From: Dromaius novaehollandiae
Lineage: Eukaryota; Chordata; Aves; Casuariiformes; Dromaiidae
Length of the DNA stretch: 64,000 nt
Assembly (NCBI RefSeq): GCF_036370855.1
Contig: NC_088108.1
Span: 8,517,448-8,581,447, forward strand
Direction: 5' to 3'
The notes below the pieces were generated by a model, which searched no databases, had not been told where the DNA came from, and saw nothing but the letters and a program-made list of their open reading frames with translations. Made by a program: the position numbers and the translations under genes. Of the stretch, positions 35,096-47,500 are shown in pieces (position 1 is the first letter of the stretch; every line of letters begins with the position of its first letter).

Positions 35096-38000
35096 TTGAG
35101 GTCTGCTCAGAATTTTGGAGCCAAGGTGAGGCAAGGAGCTGTCTCAAGTGAAGGGCTGGCAGCACAATGTCTTACTCTGGGCTATGTGGCAGTCAGGGTC
35201 CTCGTGGGCTTCCTCATACTCCCTGCCGCTCCAGCCATGAGCTCCAGCGAGACCTGGGTCAAGGGCGCTCCTTCGCTGCGCCCCACATCCTTCCTGCGCG
35301 CTGGCAACCGCTGCCTCCTCGAATAACTGACTAGTTTGGCATTCAGCCTTGGGGCCAGATGGGGGGGACAGGATTTACGAGCTGCCCTTTCCAAGCAGCA
35401 TGGGCTCACCTGTGACCCGGGCGGCTCGGCAGGATGATTAGATCAGGTGGGCTGGAGACATTCAGAGCCCCCCAGAGACATCCTGCTTCTGACCCCTGCT
35501 TACACTCACTGGCGGGCCTAGTTCACACCAATCCTGATAATTATCCCACAGCTCTGGGGTTCCCAGTCCCACTTAATAAGATTATGTTTATTTATCTGGC
35601 TTTTGGCATGACAGATAAAATAAAGCTATGCCAAATTTCGGTTCATAAATCCTAGTAAGTAGATTGATGTGCCCAGATTATGAAGGAAAATAACTGCAGA
35701 GAACTTATTTTAGAAAAAAAGTGAAGTGCCTTAAAACTGATTTACTGACAGCGTAGACCTTTCTGTCACCCTGCTATAAGTGGGTTATGATTGTTCTCAC
35801 AAATGCAAAATGATATGCAAATATATCCACCACATCCTGCTGTTTCTAGTTTTGTCTGTATTTCTCCTAGCCTTTTTTTTCACTTGCTCTCTTTGGAGTA
35901 TCCCAGAAACTGATGAGAAGTGTTCGTCCTGCATACAAGGCCAAGGAGGAAGAGCGGAGAAGGAAAATACCCTGCACTGTAACTTTTCTGACAGGCTCTT
36001 CCTGATGTTTTATGTCTGTATCATGGGAAGTGGGGTTTCATTTCTGCCCTTGAAAAATAGATCAAAGAACACCACCAGCATACGTTCTTCCTTGACAACT
36101 TTTCAATGATTTTGGAGAATATCGAGTTTATTAGTCAGCCAGCATCCCTTCTGCACTGACAACTTTGCTGTCCCAGGTGGTTTATACTCCATCTAGCATA
36201 TACTTAGCAGGACGTGCAGAAGAGTCTTTGCACTTGAGCAGACCCAGAGCAGTTTGTAGCATGAAAAACAACAGTGCCCTCCCTATGGCAAGCAAAATAC
36301 TCCTCATAGTTAGCTATACATTGTGTTTAGGGTTGCCAAAACGGAAAACAAGATTTTGCTCAAATTGAACCTTTGTTCTAGAATCTCTTTTTTTGTGGTT
36401 AATCTGACAATTTAGAGGTTATTCTGACAAGTTTATACCTAGACGAGTACTGGAGCAGCATCAGCTGGGTCTGCAAGCTGCATCCCACAAGGTCCTGCAC
36501 TGCTCGGAGGGGTTTCCACATCCTTTGGCGAGGGTGAGAGGTGGGAGCTGGGAAGGGTCCCCCATTTTGGGGCTGATCTTGCACATGCTGCCTTCTGGCA
36601 GTGCACTGCAGGAAGCTGCTGCTGCTCCTAATTAAATAGCACATACTCATTTCTGCTCACCAGCCTGACAGCAGTAAGCACTTCTCCTTGTCTTGGGTGC
36701 CAGAGTTGCTGCTGATGTGAGACAATATAAATTGCAGCTGGAACATGGCAGATCAGGTATATGTTTATTGCCATTGAAAGGCTTTGGAATTGATAGAGAA
36801 AAAACTACCATAAAAGATCTGGCTATGGCTGTAAAAGGGTGAAAACAGGTGGCTGACTGAAGATGAACTCAACACAAGGTTGCTCTGGGACTGCTTGTGA
36901 TGCTCAACCATCATGTGAGCCCTTGGAAGGGAATGCATGGGCTGGCACTGCTTGGCAGTGGAGTTTTAAAGTGGTGTCAGATTGAGAAACAAGGCTTTGA
37001 AATACTGTCTGTTCCTTGAACAACTTTTAAACACGTTTCTGTAATGTAGGATCAAGGTATTTGAGGCCTTCAGACAGGATCAAGCTACTGAAACTTTAGA
37101 TACTCTCCCCCTAGCAGGATGTAAGATCTGTGCCGTTAATAATTATTAGACTATTCATGTATTATTACATGACCGCAAAGTGAATAGACTATACCCATTT
37201 ATATATACATATATTTATATATATGTATCAGTACTGAGAGTTACAGTACCATTCAATAAGAGAGTGGCCAACTTTTCTGACATTCCTAAAGTTCAATCCA
37301 CCCTGAGGGCATTTCAGTTGCAAAGGCACCAAATAGTCATTGGGTAAAAATATAGTGACTTTTGAAATAAAAATCAGAACTCAAGCTGCCTTTCTCCCAG
37401 GAACTGCCTAAACCACCAGAGTTTAAGTTGCCCCCTTCCCACACAGGCAACCTTATTCTTTTCTAATCTTTTTCCTTCTTGCCAATTGCCACGGCTGAAA
37501 GGGGAGCATGGAAAAGGGGAGCATGGAAAATGCTCACATTTAGAGGATCCCAGAGCCTAATGATGAGGGAAGTCTCCAAAGACAGGAGACATGAAATTGA
37601 GTCCTCTCAGGCAGAAAAAAAGTGATTGAATCTTGGTGTCTCTTACCTTTGATAGACACAGGATTATCGTGCCAGGGTAATGATACCAGTCTCTTATTTC
37701 AAAAGAAAGCTATATCTTTCACTGTACTTTTAGCCAGTCTCTCTGGGAGATGAATACTTCTTGACTTTTTTTTTTCCACTTGGTGAACGCTTAAACGTTT
37801 TCCAGCTGAAGAGCAGACCAACATGCAGCAAACCCAAATGACCATTGATTTGCTTTTCTACTTGCCTTTCACACAAACTTGGGAAGAGAAGGCAATATAG
37901 AAAACGTACTGCACGAAGGTGATGAAAATCTGTAGCAAAGACCTTGAGGCCAAGAGCTCTTTCTGCTATTGCAGAGCAACAAGAGAAACCTCTCCCCAGT

Positions 38001-38725
38001 GCGTGCAGGTCGGCCCCTCATCACGTCAGCACAGCTTGCGGGACTCCTCTCCAGCGGCGCCGCACCACCAGCTTTGCCTCACCCTCCGGGCTGGCCACCA
38101 GCAACCATCCTTCCTTAACAGGGACAGGAGCAGGGGACCTTGAGTGTTAGAGTGCACTGGGCTCCAAAAAACACATCCCAAGGAAGAAACAAATCCCTAC
38201 TGAAGCAGCCTTGACCACTGCTGCAGGAAGAGCTGTGTTCTATGACAAAAACAGCAAGCAGAACAGAATAGCCAGGAAAGCCCGCGAGACTTCAAGGGAG
38301 AGAAATGACCCTGTTCCAATCCCAGTTCAGGACCCACCAGCTTCACACCCACTTTACAGGGACTCAACGGTTCTAAAATAAAATTTGATTATGAAACATT
38401 AGCCTCAGACAAAGGTATTTCTCGGTGTGAATTATGAAGTATTATTTCATGTTGAATTGCATTGATTTGCACTGGAAGCTTTAAACATCTGCCCAACAAT
38501 TATCTTAAATTAATTTGTCATCCAGAATACAATAAACCATTCTCTACATCAGTGCTTACAAGGAGCTGATTCTCCTGCATCAGAGGAACTGGAAGAAAAT
38601 AAGAAAAATATACTTAAAATGCCAGAGTGTGTGTTCAGGCTGCTGCACTTAGACAGGGGAGAAACTAGTCGAGTAGAATTACCACTAAAGTTAAAAGTAG
38701 AAATAAGACTTCAGAGAGCAGAGCC
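35096..38725. other. intergenic, about 3.6 kb
   Basis: GC-richer at 35140-35530, AT-rich after. Contains a TA-type dinucleotide tract (37198-37230) and a perfect 15-bp tandem duplication (37501-37530). No recognised gene. Confidence 0.6.
37501..37530. repeat. perfect 15-bp tandem duplication
   Basis: GGGGAGCATGGAAAA occurs twice head to tail with no mismatch. Perfect identity suggests a recent duplication. Confidence 0.95.
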
Positions 38726-39028
38726 TCACATGGTGCTCATGTACGGTGACATGTTCTCATGGTGGTGATCTCTGGCACCACCGTGGCCCACGCCGCAGCC
38801 CAGCCTCCGCGGACTGCCCTGTGAGTAGCCCGGCTGGCCAGCAGCAGGGCCCCAGCGGTGGCCCCAGCACGCCTTTCCCTCGGGGCTGAGCGCCTGGTGG
38901 TGGTGGTGGTCATGGTGGTGGTGGTCATGGTGGTGGTGGTGGCTGGTTTTACTGCTGGCAGCATTAAGACCTGCTGCGTTTCTGCACTTTTGCTCCTCCT
39001 TCCTTTTGTATCCTGATGGAAACAACAT
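38726..39028 (-). CDS. histidine-rich short open frame, unrecognised
   Basis: A 100-codon minus-strand frame from an ATG with A at -3 (39028) to TGA. The start MLFPSGYKRKEEQKC is followed at about residues 28-43 by clustered histidines in the pattern HHHHHDHHHHDHHHH, then a glycine- and arginine-containing stretch with isolated His, and near the C-terminus DHHHENMSPYMSTM. The second His cluster is in the same frame as the first, about 50 codons away, outside the repeat. Part of the His tract is a 15-bp minisatellite (38911-38940), which alone would give His/Asp in this frame. A CCATCAG sequence at about 39013-39019 could instead be a splice acceptor. I recognise no family; it may be a chance frame over a GGT repeat. 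Confidence 0.2.
   Translation of the reverse strand: MLFPSGYKRKEEQKCRNAAGLNAASSKTSHHHHHDHHHHDHHHHQALSPEGKACWGHRWGPAAGQPGYSQGSPRRLGCGVGHGGARDHHHENMSPYMSTM
38895..38942. repeat. GGT / 15-bp minisatellite
   Basis: Tandem TGG units with two exact copies of CATGGTGGTGGTGGT at 38911-38925 and 38926-38940. It accounts for the His/Asp run of the overlapping minus-strand frame. Confidence 0.95.
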
Positions 39029-39659
39029 TTTCACTTACAAAGAGAACGTCAGCAAATATTTTTAATAACAAAACTTCATGCTTCTCCTACCCTCGTTCTT
39101 AAAAAAAGCCTAACTGTTTAAAAACAAAAAACAGCTAGAGGCACGGAAAATTTTGTATGAAGCAATTACGTTCCAATACAGCTACAAGACACCATTAGAA
39201 GGAGAGAGCAAAGCAAGGCAGCATTATAATGAGAATTGCCAGGCAACTGTGTTAATCAGCAGAGCTACCAGGTCGCCTCTAACAGTGGGGCCATCTCACG
39301 AAGGGGATGGCACGTCGTGAATCGTCCACAGACACAGAGGGGAGGTGAAAATGATGTGTGCTCTGGGCCTCCGAAGTCCCTGCGAGAGGGAGAAGGCTGA
39401 GGCAGGGAGAGCGATAACAGGATTTGAACGTTGTGCACTCCTCTGGCAGCAAGGTGCTGTAGTGCGCTTTATCTTTGGGAGGTCTTGCAGCAGTCGAGAG
39501 CTTTACAGCTCAAACCCCAACAAGCAGACGTTATATAATGCTTAGCTGGCAGCATCTGTCTGGATTTTACTACCACTGCAAAACTTCTCCCCACACCGGT
39601 TTCAGCACAATGGTCTTTATTTTGCAAAAAGTGATTTTGAAACATACACCGTGGTTTTC
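39029..39659. other. intergenic, nothing recognised
   Basis: Mixed-composition sequence with no gene, repeat or RNA recognised. Confidence 0.55.
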
Positions 39660-40759
39660 AGGGGCAGGATGAAAGAAGGCTCTGACTCACCGTGGTGTTC
39701 TCTGGTGGCGTTTCGAGGGTTGTCCTTCGAACGAGGAAAAGGTATGTCACTGCCTGCGACGCCACGGGCGCCCTCGTCACAGCGCGGCCCCGGCGGGAGG
39801 CACCTCTCCTGCAGAAACGACAGGAGCGAAGGCCCTCCCGCCTCATCGCTGCCCAAGCCGTGTTCAGACCAAGCCGCGGCCCCAGCCGCTCTCGAAGGCG
39901 CCTGGCGCACCAGGCCCGGCTGCAGCCGTAGACCACCGCGGCTGCGAGGCTGGAGCCCACGTCCTGATGCACACAGCCTTCCCCACAGCCCTTCGCATTG
40001 CACAAATCACTTGGTGCTTCTGGATTTCTATTCTATTGAGCTGCTCAGCCCAGCAAAGCACACCGCTCGCCCGAAAGGCGCGCTGCAAAGCAGAGCTGCG
40101 TTGCAGAACATAACCGGCAGGGAAAAAGGGGAAAGGGACATTTCCCCTGGGCAGGGGCCTCCTGCGTTTCCCCCAACGCTCGCTTCAGCCCAGAGCCTTT
40201 CATATAAAATATCATCACATAATTTACAGTAGATGTCAGCTACAGCCAAAGAGAAGGTTTATTTAAGATACCATGTGGATTGTTATACAAGATCCTGATG
40301 GATTATTTCTATCTGAGAATTTACAGATACTGCAGGAGCGTGGCCAACAATTTGGATTAGTTTAGATTAAACTCAGACTGGGTTGTTTTTTCTCCCTAAG
40401 GAAATCTCAGCCTTAGGTCTACAGCTTTTTTTTTAAAGGAAAGATATAGACAAAAACAACTTTCATGCTCTCCAGCATACAGTGCTTTTTCCATCAATCA
40501 CCTTTGATATATGGAGGCAGAAGTGTGAGCTACTTCATTAAAAGCACTCACACATAACTGGGTACATTTACATATTAATCAGACAGCTGAGTTGCTAATC
40601 CCGCTATTTTATGTGCATCTGTAACCATTAGTCAGAGTCAGGACGCCTGTTAAATACTCCGGGTGCCATAGAGAGCTCTAAAATCAAGATAAGTGCAGGT
40701 GACGAGGAAGGGCTCGTATTTACGACGCTCCTGCAGAGCGCAGCACTGTTAGCTCTGCA

Positions 40760-40782
40760 AATACATACATATACATACATAC
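40760..40782. repeat. (CATA)n microsatellite
   Basis: About five CATA units with one TA interruption. Confidence 0.85.
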
Positions 40783-41177
40783 AGCATCGAGAGCTTTAAC
40801 CTAGCATGAACCTTGGGCAAGGCAACCCGTTCCTACCTCACCAGAGGGCTTAGCGCTGCCTTGGGAAAACGGTGTCGGCAGCTCGGTCTTCTCCACGCTC
40901 TTTCAGTAGCCCGGGGCCCCCCGCACGGCACAGCAAGCTCCACCAGCTCCCACTTGCTCAGCGCAGCGCCCAGGCAGAGGGATGCTGGGGCCGGCACGTG
41001 TGACCGCACGACTCCTGCGTGCCGGGAGCGCCGGGGCTGGAGCGCGGGCGAGCCGATGCCGCTCCGGGCACCGTGGTCACGGCCCACGCCGGCTGCGGGA
41101 GGAGCCGCGTGCAGGGATCATCAACAGGCAGCTCCAACAGTGCTCGTCACCTTTGTCTCTTTTTCTTTTCTTTTCAC

Positions 41178-41197
41178 TTTTTTTTTTTTTTTTTTTT
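41178..41197. repeat. T20 homopolymer
   Basis: Run of about 20 T preceded by a TTTTC-rich stretch from 41158. Could be the tail of a minus-strand retroposed sequence, but no body is recognisable to its right. Confidence 0.9.
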
Positions 41198-41686
41198 GAA
41201 AATAAAAGCTCATTAAAACCAAAACTAAAACTCTCTGCAGTAATGTGCCAACTTTGATGAAACCCAGGCAGGAAACGCAGTGAAAGCCATTCATACCAGT
41301 GGGAGCCAAGGGCCAGGTGGGTACCCGAGTGGCTGGAGCCTTTCCCCCTCTCCCCAGGGCAAATAGAAAGTGCTGCAGGGCCCCCCCAGAGGAAGAGGAA
41401 CCAGAGTCAACTTCTATCTGCCATAGCAAAGGGAACGAACCAAGGGGGACGAGCGGCTCCCCCCTCACACCCCAGCGGCAGCCCCAGGGCCGGGGCAGCG
41501 AGGGCGGCCGGCAGCCCCCCAGCCAGGCCCTTCGCGGACGCGGCAGCAGCCCCACGCAGAGCGGCTTGACCTCGCGCTTTGTGGCGTGGGAAAACCATGT
41601 CCTCAGCTGCTCTCGTAACAGCTACCAAAGTGACCAACGCACACGGACAGCAGTGGAGGTGGTCCTGGCTCCATAATCAGAGCTGT

Positions 41687-41744
41687 GTTTGTTTTGTTTT
41701 TTTTGTTTTGGTTTTGTTTGGGTTTTTTTTTTTTTTTTTTTTTT
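41687..41744. repeat. T-rich low-complexity tract
   Basis: TTTTG-type repeats followed by about 22 consecutive T. Confidence 0.9.
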
Positions 41745-42355
41745 GCTTTACCTGTTAACTTTCCTGTTCATAAGTTTGCAAATTAGCATCTTCAGCTCCC
41801 CGGCTCCCTTCCTCAACTACCTCGCAAACAACTTCTGAGTTTAACTTGCATCAACCCGAGCCGCCGAATTAAATCCTCTCCATCAGCTGACAGCAGACAG
41901 CACTGCAAGATGTAAACCCAGCACGCAAAGAGCTTGGCGTGTTGCTTCGCACAAGAGGCCCTGCTGCTTGGTCTGGCCCTGGGCTGCCCGCTCGCGCCGC
42001 GGCCGGGGGCCCAGCACCAAGCCCTGCCTGGCCGGTCGCCGCGTGGGGAGGATCGGCGCACATCAGTTACACACCTACAGCCACAGACTGCAACCAAAAA
42101 CATAAATGTACGACGATTGCTTCTGTTGAGGAAGTCATCTGCGGTATCGTTTCCTTTTTGCAGAGCTGTCACAGTTTACGCTTCCTGAGCTTTAATTAAA
42201 CAGAGGCAAAATAACGTGGGTGGCTGCCGCGACACCGCGGGCTGCCGCGCAGCCCCGGCTCTCCCTGGCTCGGTGTTCAGCTTCTTGTTTGGTGCTCCGC
42301 CTGGACGAGGCGGGCAGGAAGCTCAGCTCCAGCCCCCTCGACATCGGCACGGCTT

Positions 42356-42386
42356 CGTCACTTTTTGCGTGACGACAGCTGCGTCA
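42356..42386. promoter_or_regulatory. clustered CRE half-sites with central E-box
   Basis: CGTCA (42356-42360), TGACG (42370-42374) and CGTCA (42382-42386) within 31 bases. The last two are perfect inverted arms around CAGCTG (42376-42381), and CGTCAC/GTGACG (42356-42361, 42369-42374) form a second inverted pair. Candidate CREB/ATF sites in the CpG-rich block. Confidence 0.4.
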
Positions 42387-43420
42387 CCTGCAGCTCTCGG
42401 CATCCGACAGGGCGGCCGGCTGCGGTGGCGGCCTGCGCACAGGTGCCCCAGGCTGTGCGGGCGCCGCGGTCTCGCCCTCCGCGCGCCCAGGCGGCAGGTT
42501 GGGGTTAGGCTTTTTTCTCTGGAGAGCGCGATTCAGGCATCTCCATCTGCCGCTACAGGCCAAAGGGCAAGACGCGGGATTGGAAAACCCTCCCCGCCAG
42601 GGGCTTTGGTCCCAGTTCTTCGCCAAAACCCGGCCGTGCCCAAACCTCTTCCCTGCACCCTGCCCGTGGCACCGCCGAGGGGGGGGAGAGCCTGCAGCCT
42701 GTGCCACCGGCTCTGCACCCGTCGTGCCTTCGCCCCAGGGCTCCCTTTTACAGCTCTGGCCCAGCTGGGTATTTTCCTGGGGTGCCCGCTCTGCCGCAGC
42801 GGTGAGCATCCGTGTGCGGGAGAGGAGCCAGCAGGGCACCAGGGACGTCACTGCCCACGCAGCAGCCAAGGGCTCCAGGAGACCCCCAACGGCCAGAGGC
42901 TGCTCGAGCACCGAAAGCAAGTGCCATTCACCCCTTTGTTACCTTATCTCATCCCTCTACAGACTCTCTTTCCCCAGTACAGTTATTTCCCACCACGTTA
43001 TCCTGCTGGCTTGCAAACCCACACCGTGGCTCCAGGCGGCAAGGAGGCTCCCGCGGGGAGTCAGCCCATGCCAGAGGGCAAAACGCCCAGCCCTACGGCG
43101 AGAAACGCGCCCCGCAGGGAAGCAATACCGCCATGCACCTGCGCGTGCCGTAGGGCCGTTCAGCTTGGGACACAAGGAGGTCATTGCTGTCGTTGCAGTA
43201 TCCCCGCCTGCCGCCGTGCTGGCAGGTGCCATCACCTCCGCTGCCGCTCCCAGGCTGCGGCGAGCGGGACCCACCAGCCGCCACGGTCTGCCGGCTTCGC
43301 CTCCTGGAGCAATTCACTCTAGAAGTGCAAACGGAGTGAGAGCTGCTGTTTGAAATGCCATCCTGTGGGTGAACGGATGTTGACGTAGCTACGGCATCCC
43401 CGGCCATTTACTCATTCCCT

Positions 43421-44569
43421 GGCGCGTGTTAAAAAGTAAAATTCAGTCGCATTTAAACCACAAAGGGCTTATTCAGCATTACGACAGGCAATGGCTCATA
43501 TAATCTTATTCTTACCATACTTACCATACCCTTGCTCTTACCGTAATTGCTAAGGGAAGGCCTGTCACCACTGCCAGCCACCTTTGAAATGCTTGTTTTA
43601 AAATCGCAATTCATTCAGAGACTTGCTGGATTTCTCAAGCAGGACTTAGTGCAGCTTGTGTCTTGCTTGCCCGATGACTTGGGCACTTTGTGCTTGAGGC
43701 TGTGCAGGTCCTCTGCCCTTCCCGGGGCACAGGGCTGGGCGCATGGCAGGCAGGCTGCGGGACCGGCGTCCTTAGTGGGTAAATCAAGTCGCTTTCTGTC
43801 TTGTGTCTCCAGGTTCTTGGGCCACTGAAACAAGCCCAGGGCTACTGCGAGCAACTTCATCAATTTAATATTAGGTTGCATTCAAAGGAGCTTCAAAAGT
43901 AATGTTAGTTTTTGGAGCATCCCTCCGTTTCCGTCGAGGGTACCACAACACAGGGCTGGATCACCCAAAACCTGCAGGGTTTACAGTAGGTTAGTTAGTA
44001 GGTTAGTTTTGGCCAACCCAAAACCTGCAGGGACGTCCCCAGGGCATGGGGCTGCGCGCTGTGTTCTTGGCATTCATTTTTAAAAATTAGCTGTACAGTT
44101 TGGTCTTGGCTTTTAGTGTTTACCTCTCCCAAGAGCATGTGAAAGATAAACACAGCAAGAGCGGAAGAGGGTAAAGCCTCCAGCCTCTGTTAACGCCAAA
44201 ACTCCGAGAGCAGAGCACGTTTCCCAAGCGAACGCCGAGAGGGGCATCTTCAGCGCTTCCTTTGGACACCACGACTGTACACGTTATCCTCAGGAGCAGC
44301 TGGTTGAACAGGGGAGGAACACGCAGTTCAGTGAGGACATCCATTTCATACGTGAGCTATCAAAAAATAAACAAGACCTTACAGACAACATCCCAACTTT
44401 CTCAGGCAAACCCCTAGCTAGAAGCTTTGGCCTTTGGTGTGGTTTGGTCATTTGGCTCAAGCAGCAGAAACGAGCTGTCTGGAGAAGAGTCTTTGCTGCC
44501 TCATGGTAATAGGTGATATTGGCACCTTCCTATAAAATCCAAGCTGGCAATAAGCAAGTCACTGCGGTT
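43421..44569. other. intergenic with a spaced direct repeat
   Basis: Mixed composition. A 17-bp direct repeat is at 43963-43979 and 44016-44032. No gene recognised. Confidence 0.6.
43963..44032 (+). repeat. 17-bp direct repeats with 36-bp spacer
   Basis: ACCCAAAACCTGCAGGG occurs exactly at both ends. The spacer contains the short repeated motif AGTAGGTTAGTT. Probably a decayed 53-bp tandem duplication. Confidence 0.9.
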
Positions 44570-47500
44570 TTATCCTGGGGTGAATCAAGCGTGGTCACCA
44601 GCAGACCAAAGGCTCACTCTCGGTCCTGCTTGCCAGCGTCGTGGTAAAACCCCAGTGGGAGAATTACTCTGCCTCCCCCATCCCGCTCCGCAGGACCCTC
44701 CCTTCCACACGGGAGGGCGAAGCCCGAGGGGCAGCAGCAGCCCCAGGAGCCGGCGCTGCCTCTTCCTGCGCCAGGGAAATGCCCAAGTCGCATTTCCTTT
44801 CCTCAGCTCTTTGCAGCCCCAGGACGCTCCCACCAGCCCTATCCAGCCCCGTGCTCTGGCCACGAGCTTCCCAAGGGAAAGGGAGTGGGGAAGGAGAGAA
44901 GAAAGGTCACCTGCTTACATCCAGTAAGGAAACTGGATCATTTTTTGATCAGTGCAAAGCAGTTATTAAACAGCTTAGAAAAGCTCCTAAGCTCTGGTCT
45001 CACCGCCACCCCCAGTCCCCACGCTGCACACACACCAACTTGAATTTGCCCCAGCCAACATTTGGAAGGAAGGATGCAGCTCCCAGTTTTTTCCATCAGA
45101 AAGGAAAATTCAGTCACAACACCAGCTGTCCCTTAGGAAATGGATTTCATGGGTAAGTTGCTCCCTGACGGCACGCGGTGCGCATCCAACCTGGCGACGG
45201 GCCCCTGGGGACGCGGCCCTGGCCCATGCAGAGCCGCCCAGGCAGCGGGGACATGCTACAGCCAGCAGAGCTCACCGTGGCACAGGCGGCTCTTGGACCC
45301 AGCCAAGCCCCACGAAAGCAAGGGAGATGTTTTCTTCCTTCCTCCCGGCTGCACCTTGTTGATCTCCAGAGCTGGTGGCCCTGTAGCCCTGTGGGCCGGC
45401 ACGCAGCCCCTTCAGCTGCGCAAGACCCATCAGGGGCCCAAAAAGGCCAAGCAGCCACACGAGGCAGCCTCCCACCTCGTCTACTTGTGCAGCAAGATGA
45501 ACATAAACCCTGTAAAATCCCAGGTGGCCCCACTGCGACGTGGCTTTGTTCATGGAGAAAGCAGGAGTGACTCTCCCCTTTTCCCATCCCAGTGTCCGTT
45601 TATGCCCATGAGAGTTCTGAAGCATTGAGTAAATTCCCCCACGCGTTATTCGTGACTCGGGGTACCTGAAGGGCTCTGAAGCACCACCAAGTTGTATTTG
45701 TGCAACAAGCCCCCGAGTGGCTAAAGCTTCCCTGAGCTCTCCCAGTCGGACACGTGCAGCAAGCGAAGTCTCCGTCCAAACAAATGCGCTTGGGAGCACA
45801 GGCAAGCAAAACCAGCGCTGAAAATGCTGGCCACCTTCGCGACTACAGCACAACCAGCCTCGCTTGGGGTATCGCTGAGGTAAGAGGACTTTGGGAGAGA
45901 AATCCTGCAAAGTTTATAGCAGCTTTGCCATGACTCAGGCAGTGGCGCTCGTGGGGGACCTGGGCCGAGGAGCCACACGGCACCCGCCGGGCTCCCGGGC
46001 CCCCGCCATCCGCTGCCTCCAGGAATCGACCGAAACCCGCAGGTTTCTTCCTCGCCGAGCGCGGGCAGCAGGGCTCAGTCCCGGCACGCAGGGACCAGCC
46101 TCTGCCGCTCTGTGTCGGAGGGGAGGGGAAAGCGGGCTGTCACCTGGGAGCAGGTGACTCTGGGGCACAGCCAGGCGCCGGCACGGAAAATTAAGGGACA
46201 GAGAAGAGCTGAGCTGCTTTCTCTCTCTCTCATAGTCATGCTCCAAACAAATAAATACATAGATTACGGATGCTAATAACAGCACTGAGTGAGTGCAGAC
46301 ACCTTCAGAAAGCACGCAGCTTGTTGAACGGATTTCACAGCTAATTTGCTCTCCTGGGCAGGCTCCGGCTGAATTTCGGCTGCGGCGCTGAAACGCTTTC
46401 CGTCCCTCCGCCCTTCCAGGAGGACACCCGCGCATCGCAACACCGCACAGCCACCCCACGCACCTTGGTGGCAAACACGCGGCGGACTGGGGGGCTGCCC
46501 GGGCCTGCTGGGACCTGGCCCATGGGAAGCGCAGCCCCTCCGTGCCGGGCTCGCACCAGGCTCGCGCCCCTCGCCCGGCTTCGCCGCTTGCTCCCGCGCC
46601 CAGCAGGCCGCCTGCTCCTGCCGACAGGACCCCAACGTCTCGCTTCCTCCCCCTTCATCCGGGGTGCAGGGTGTTCAAATTTACCGTCTCACACCACCCA
46701 GTGCAGTGTCAGATTTATATATCCTCAGTCCTTATTTACACTTCAATTTTGTCACTGCTCGCACACAGACACAAATCACATTTCTTTCCCAATACGTTCT
46801 TACCAGCAAGGTTGCATGCATTTTCTCACCCTGTCATTTAAAGGTGTAGTTCACCCGTGATAACAGACAGATACTTAAAAACAAAACAAAACAAAACAAC
46901 CACAGCATGTAACAGCTTTGATTTAGGACAAGTGGATATTTGGATTTTCCAAGAGATGCTTCTCCGACTCATGCACATGAACAAACTGATCACCTTTACA
47001 AGACCATTTATCTGCTTTTTGTTTGTTTGAATTAGATGGTGCGCTTTTTACAATCCAACCTCAGGTGAGTTCTGTCCTTTTTCAAAAATCTGGCATAAAA
47101 GCACAAAGCAGAGCAGAGTTGTGTGTGCAGGGACTGTAAGCGATGCAGCACACTAGTCACTCACAAATTGCCACCGCTATAGCTGAGCGCTTTGAACATT
47201 GCTTGAAACAGAAATGCAAATATTTTTTTTTTTATTGGTGACCCAGCTCAAACCCACTTCAGTTTGATCTCAGTGATGCAGCCATGACTATCTCACCAGA
47301 GTAAGTGACATTTATTCAAGCATCTGAGGAGGCTGGCGTGTTTTTTTTTCTTTTCATCTTCCCCAAACAGTCTGGAAAGGTCAAGAAACCTTTCGCCAGA
47401 TGTTTCTTAAGAGCCAGGAGCATGTGGTTCCCCCAGCCGCACGAAGTGCCCAATCCCGGGACACCCGGAGGAGGACACTGGGGGGACAGCTGGGGCTCAG

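Larger units (their letters stand above)
39660..43420. other. GC-rich block with overlapping open frames
   Basis: Alternating GC-rich islands (39700-40170, 40830-41130, 41300-41600, 41900-43420) and AT-rich spacers. Long frames occur on both strands, including 39669-40232 plus (187 codons from ATG) and an open 368-codon plus frame at 42216-43322 that starts at GTG and has its only internal ATG around residue 280. Opposite-strand frames overlap them, and none matches a protein I know. The CpG content at 41900-43420, a GC box (42410-42415) and clustered CRE half-sites fit a CpG-island regulatory region better than a coding exon. Confidence 0.5.

Noticed and set aside
42216..43322. 368-codon open plus-strand frame, the longest in the window
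   Set aside because: It begins at GTG, its only internal ATG is near residue 280, frames on both strands are open over the same GC-rich DNA, and the product is a low-complexity Arg/Pro/Ala mix with no recognisable domain.
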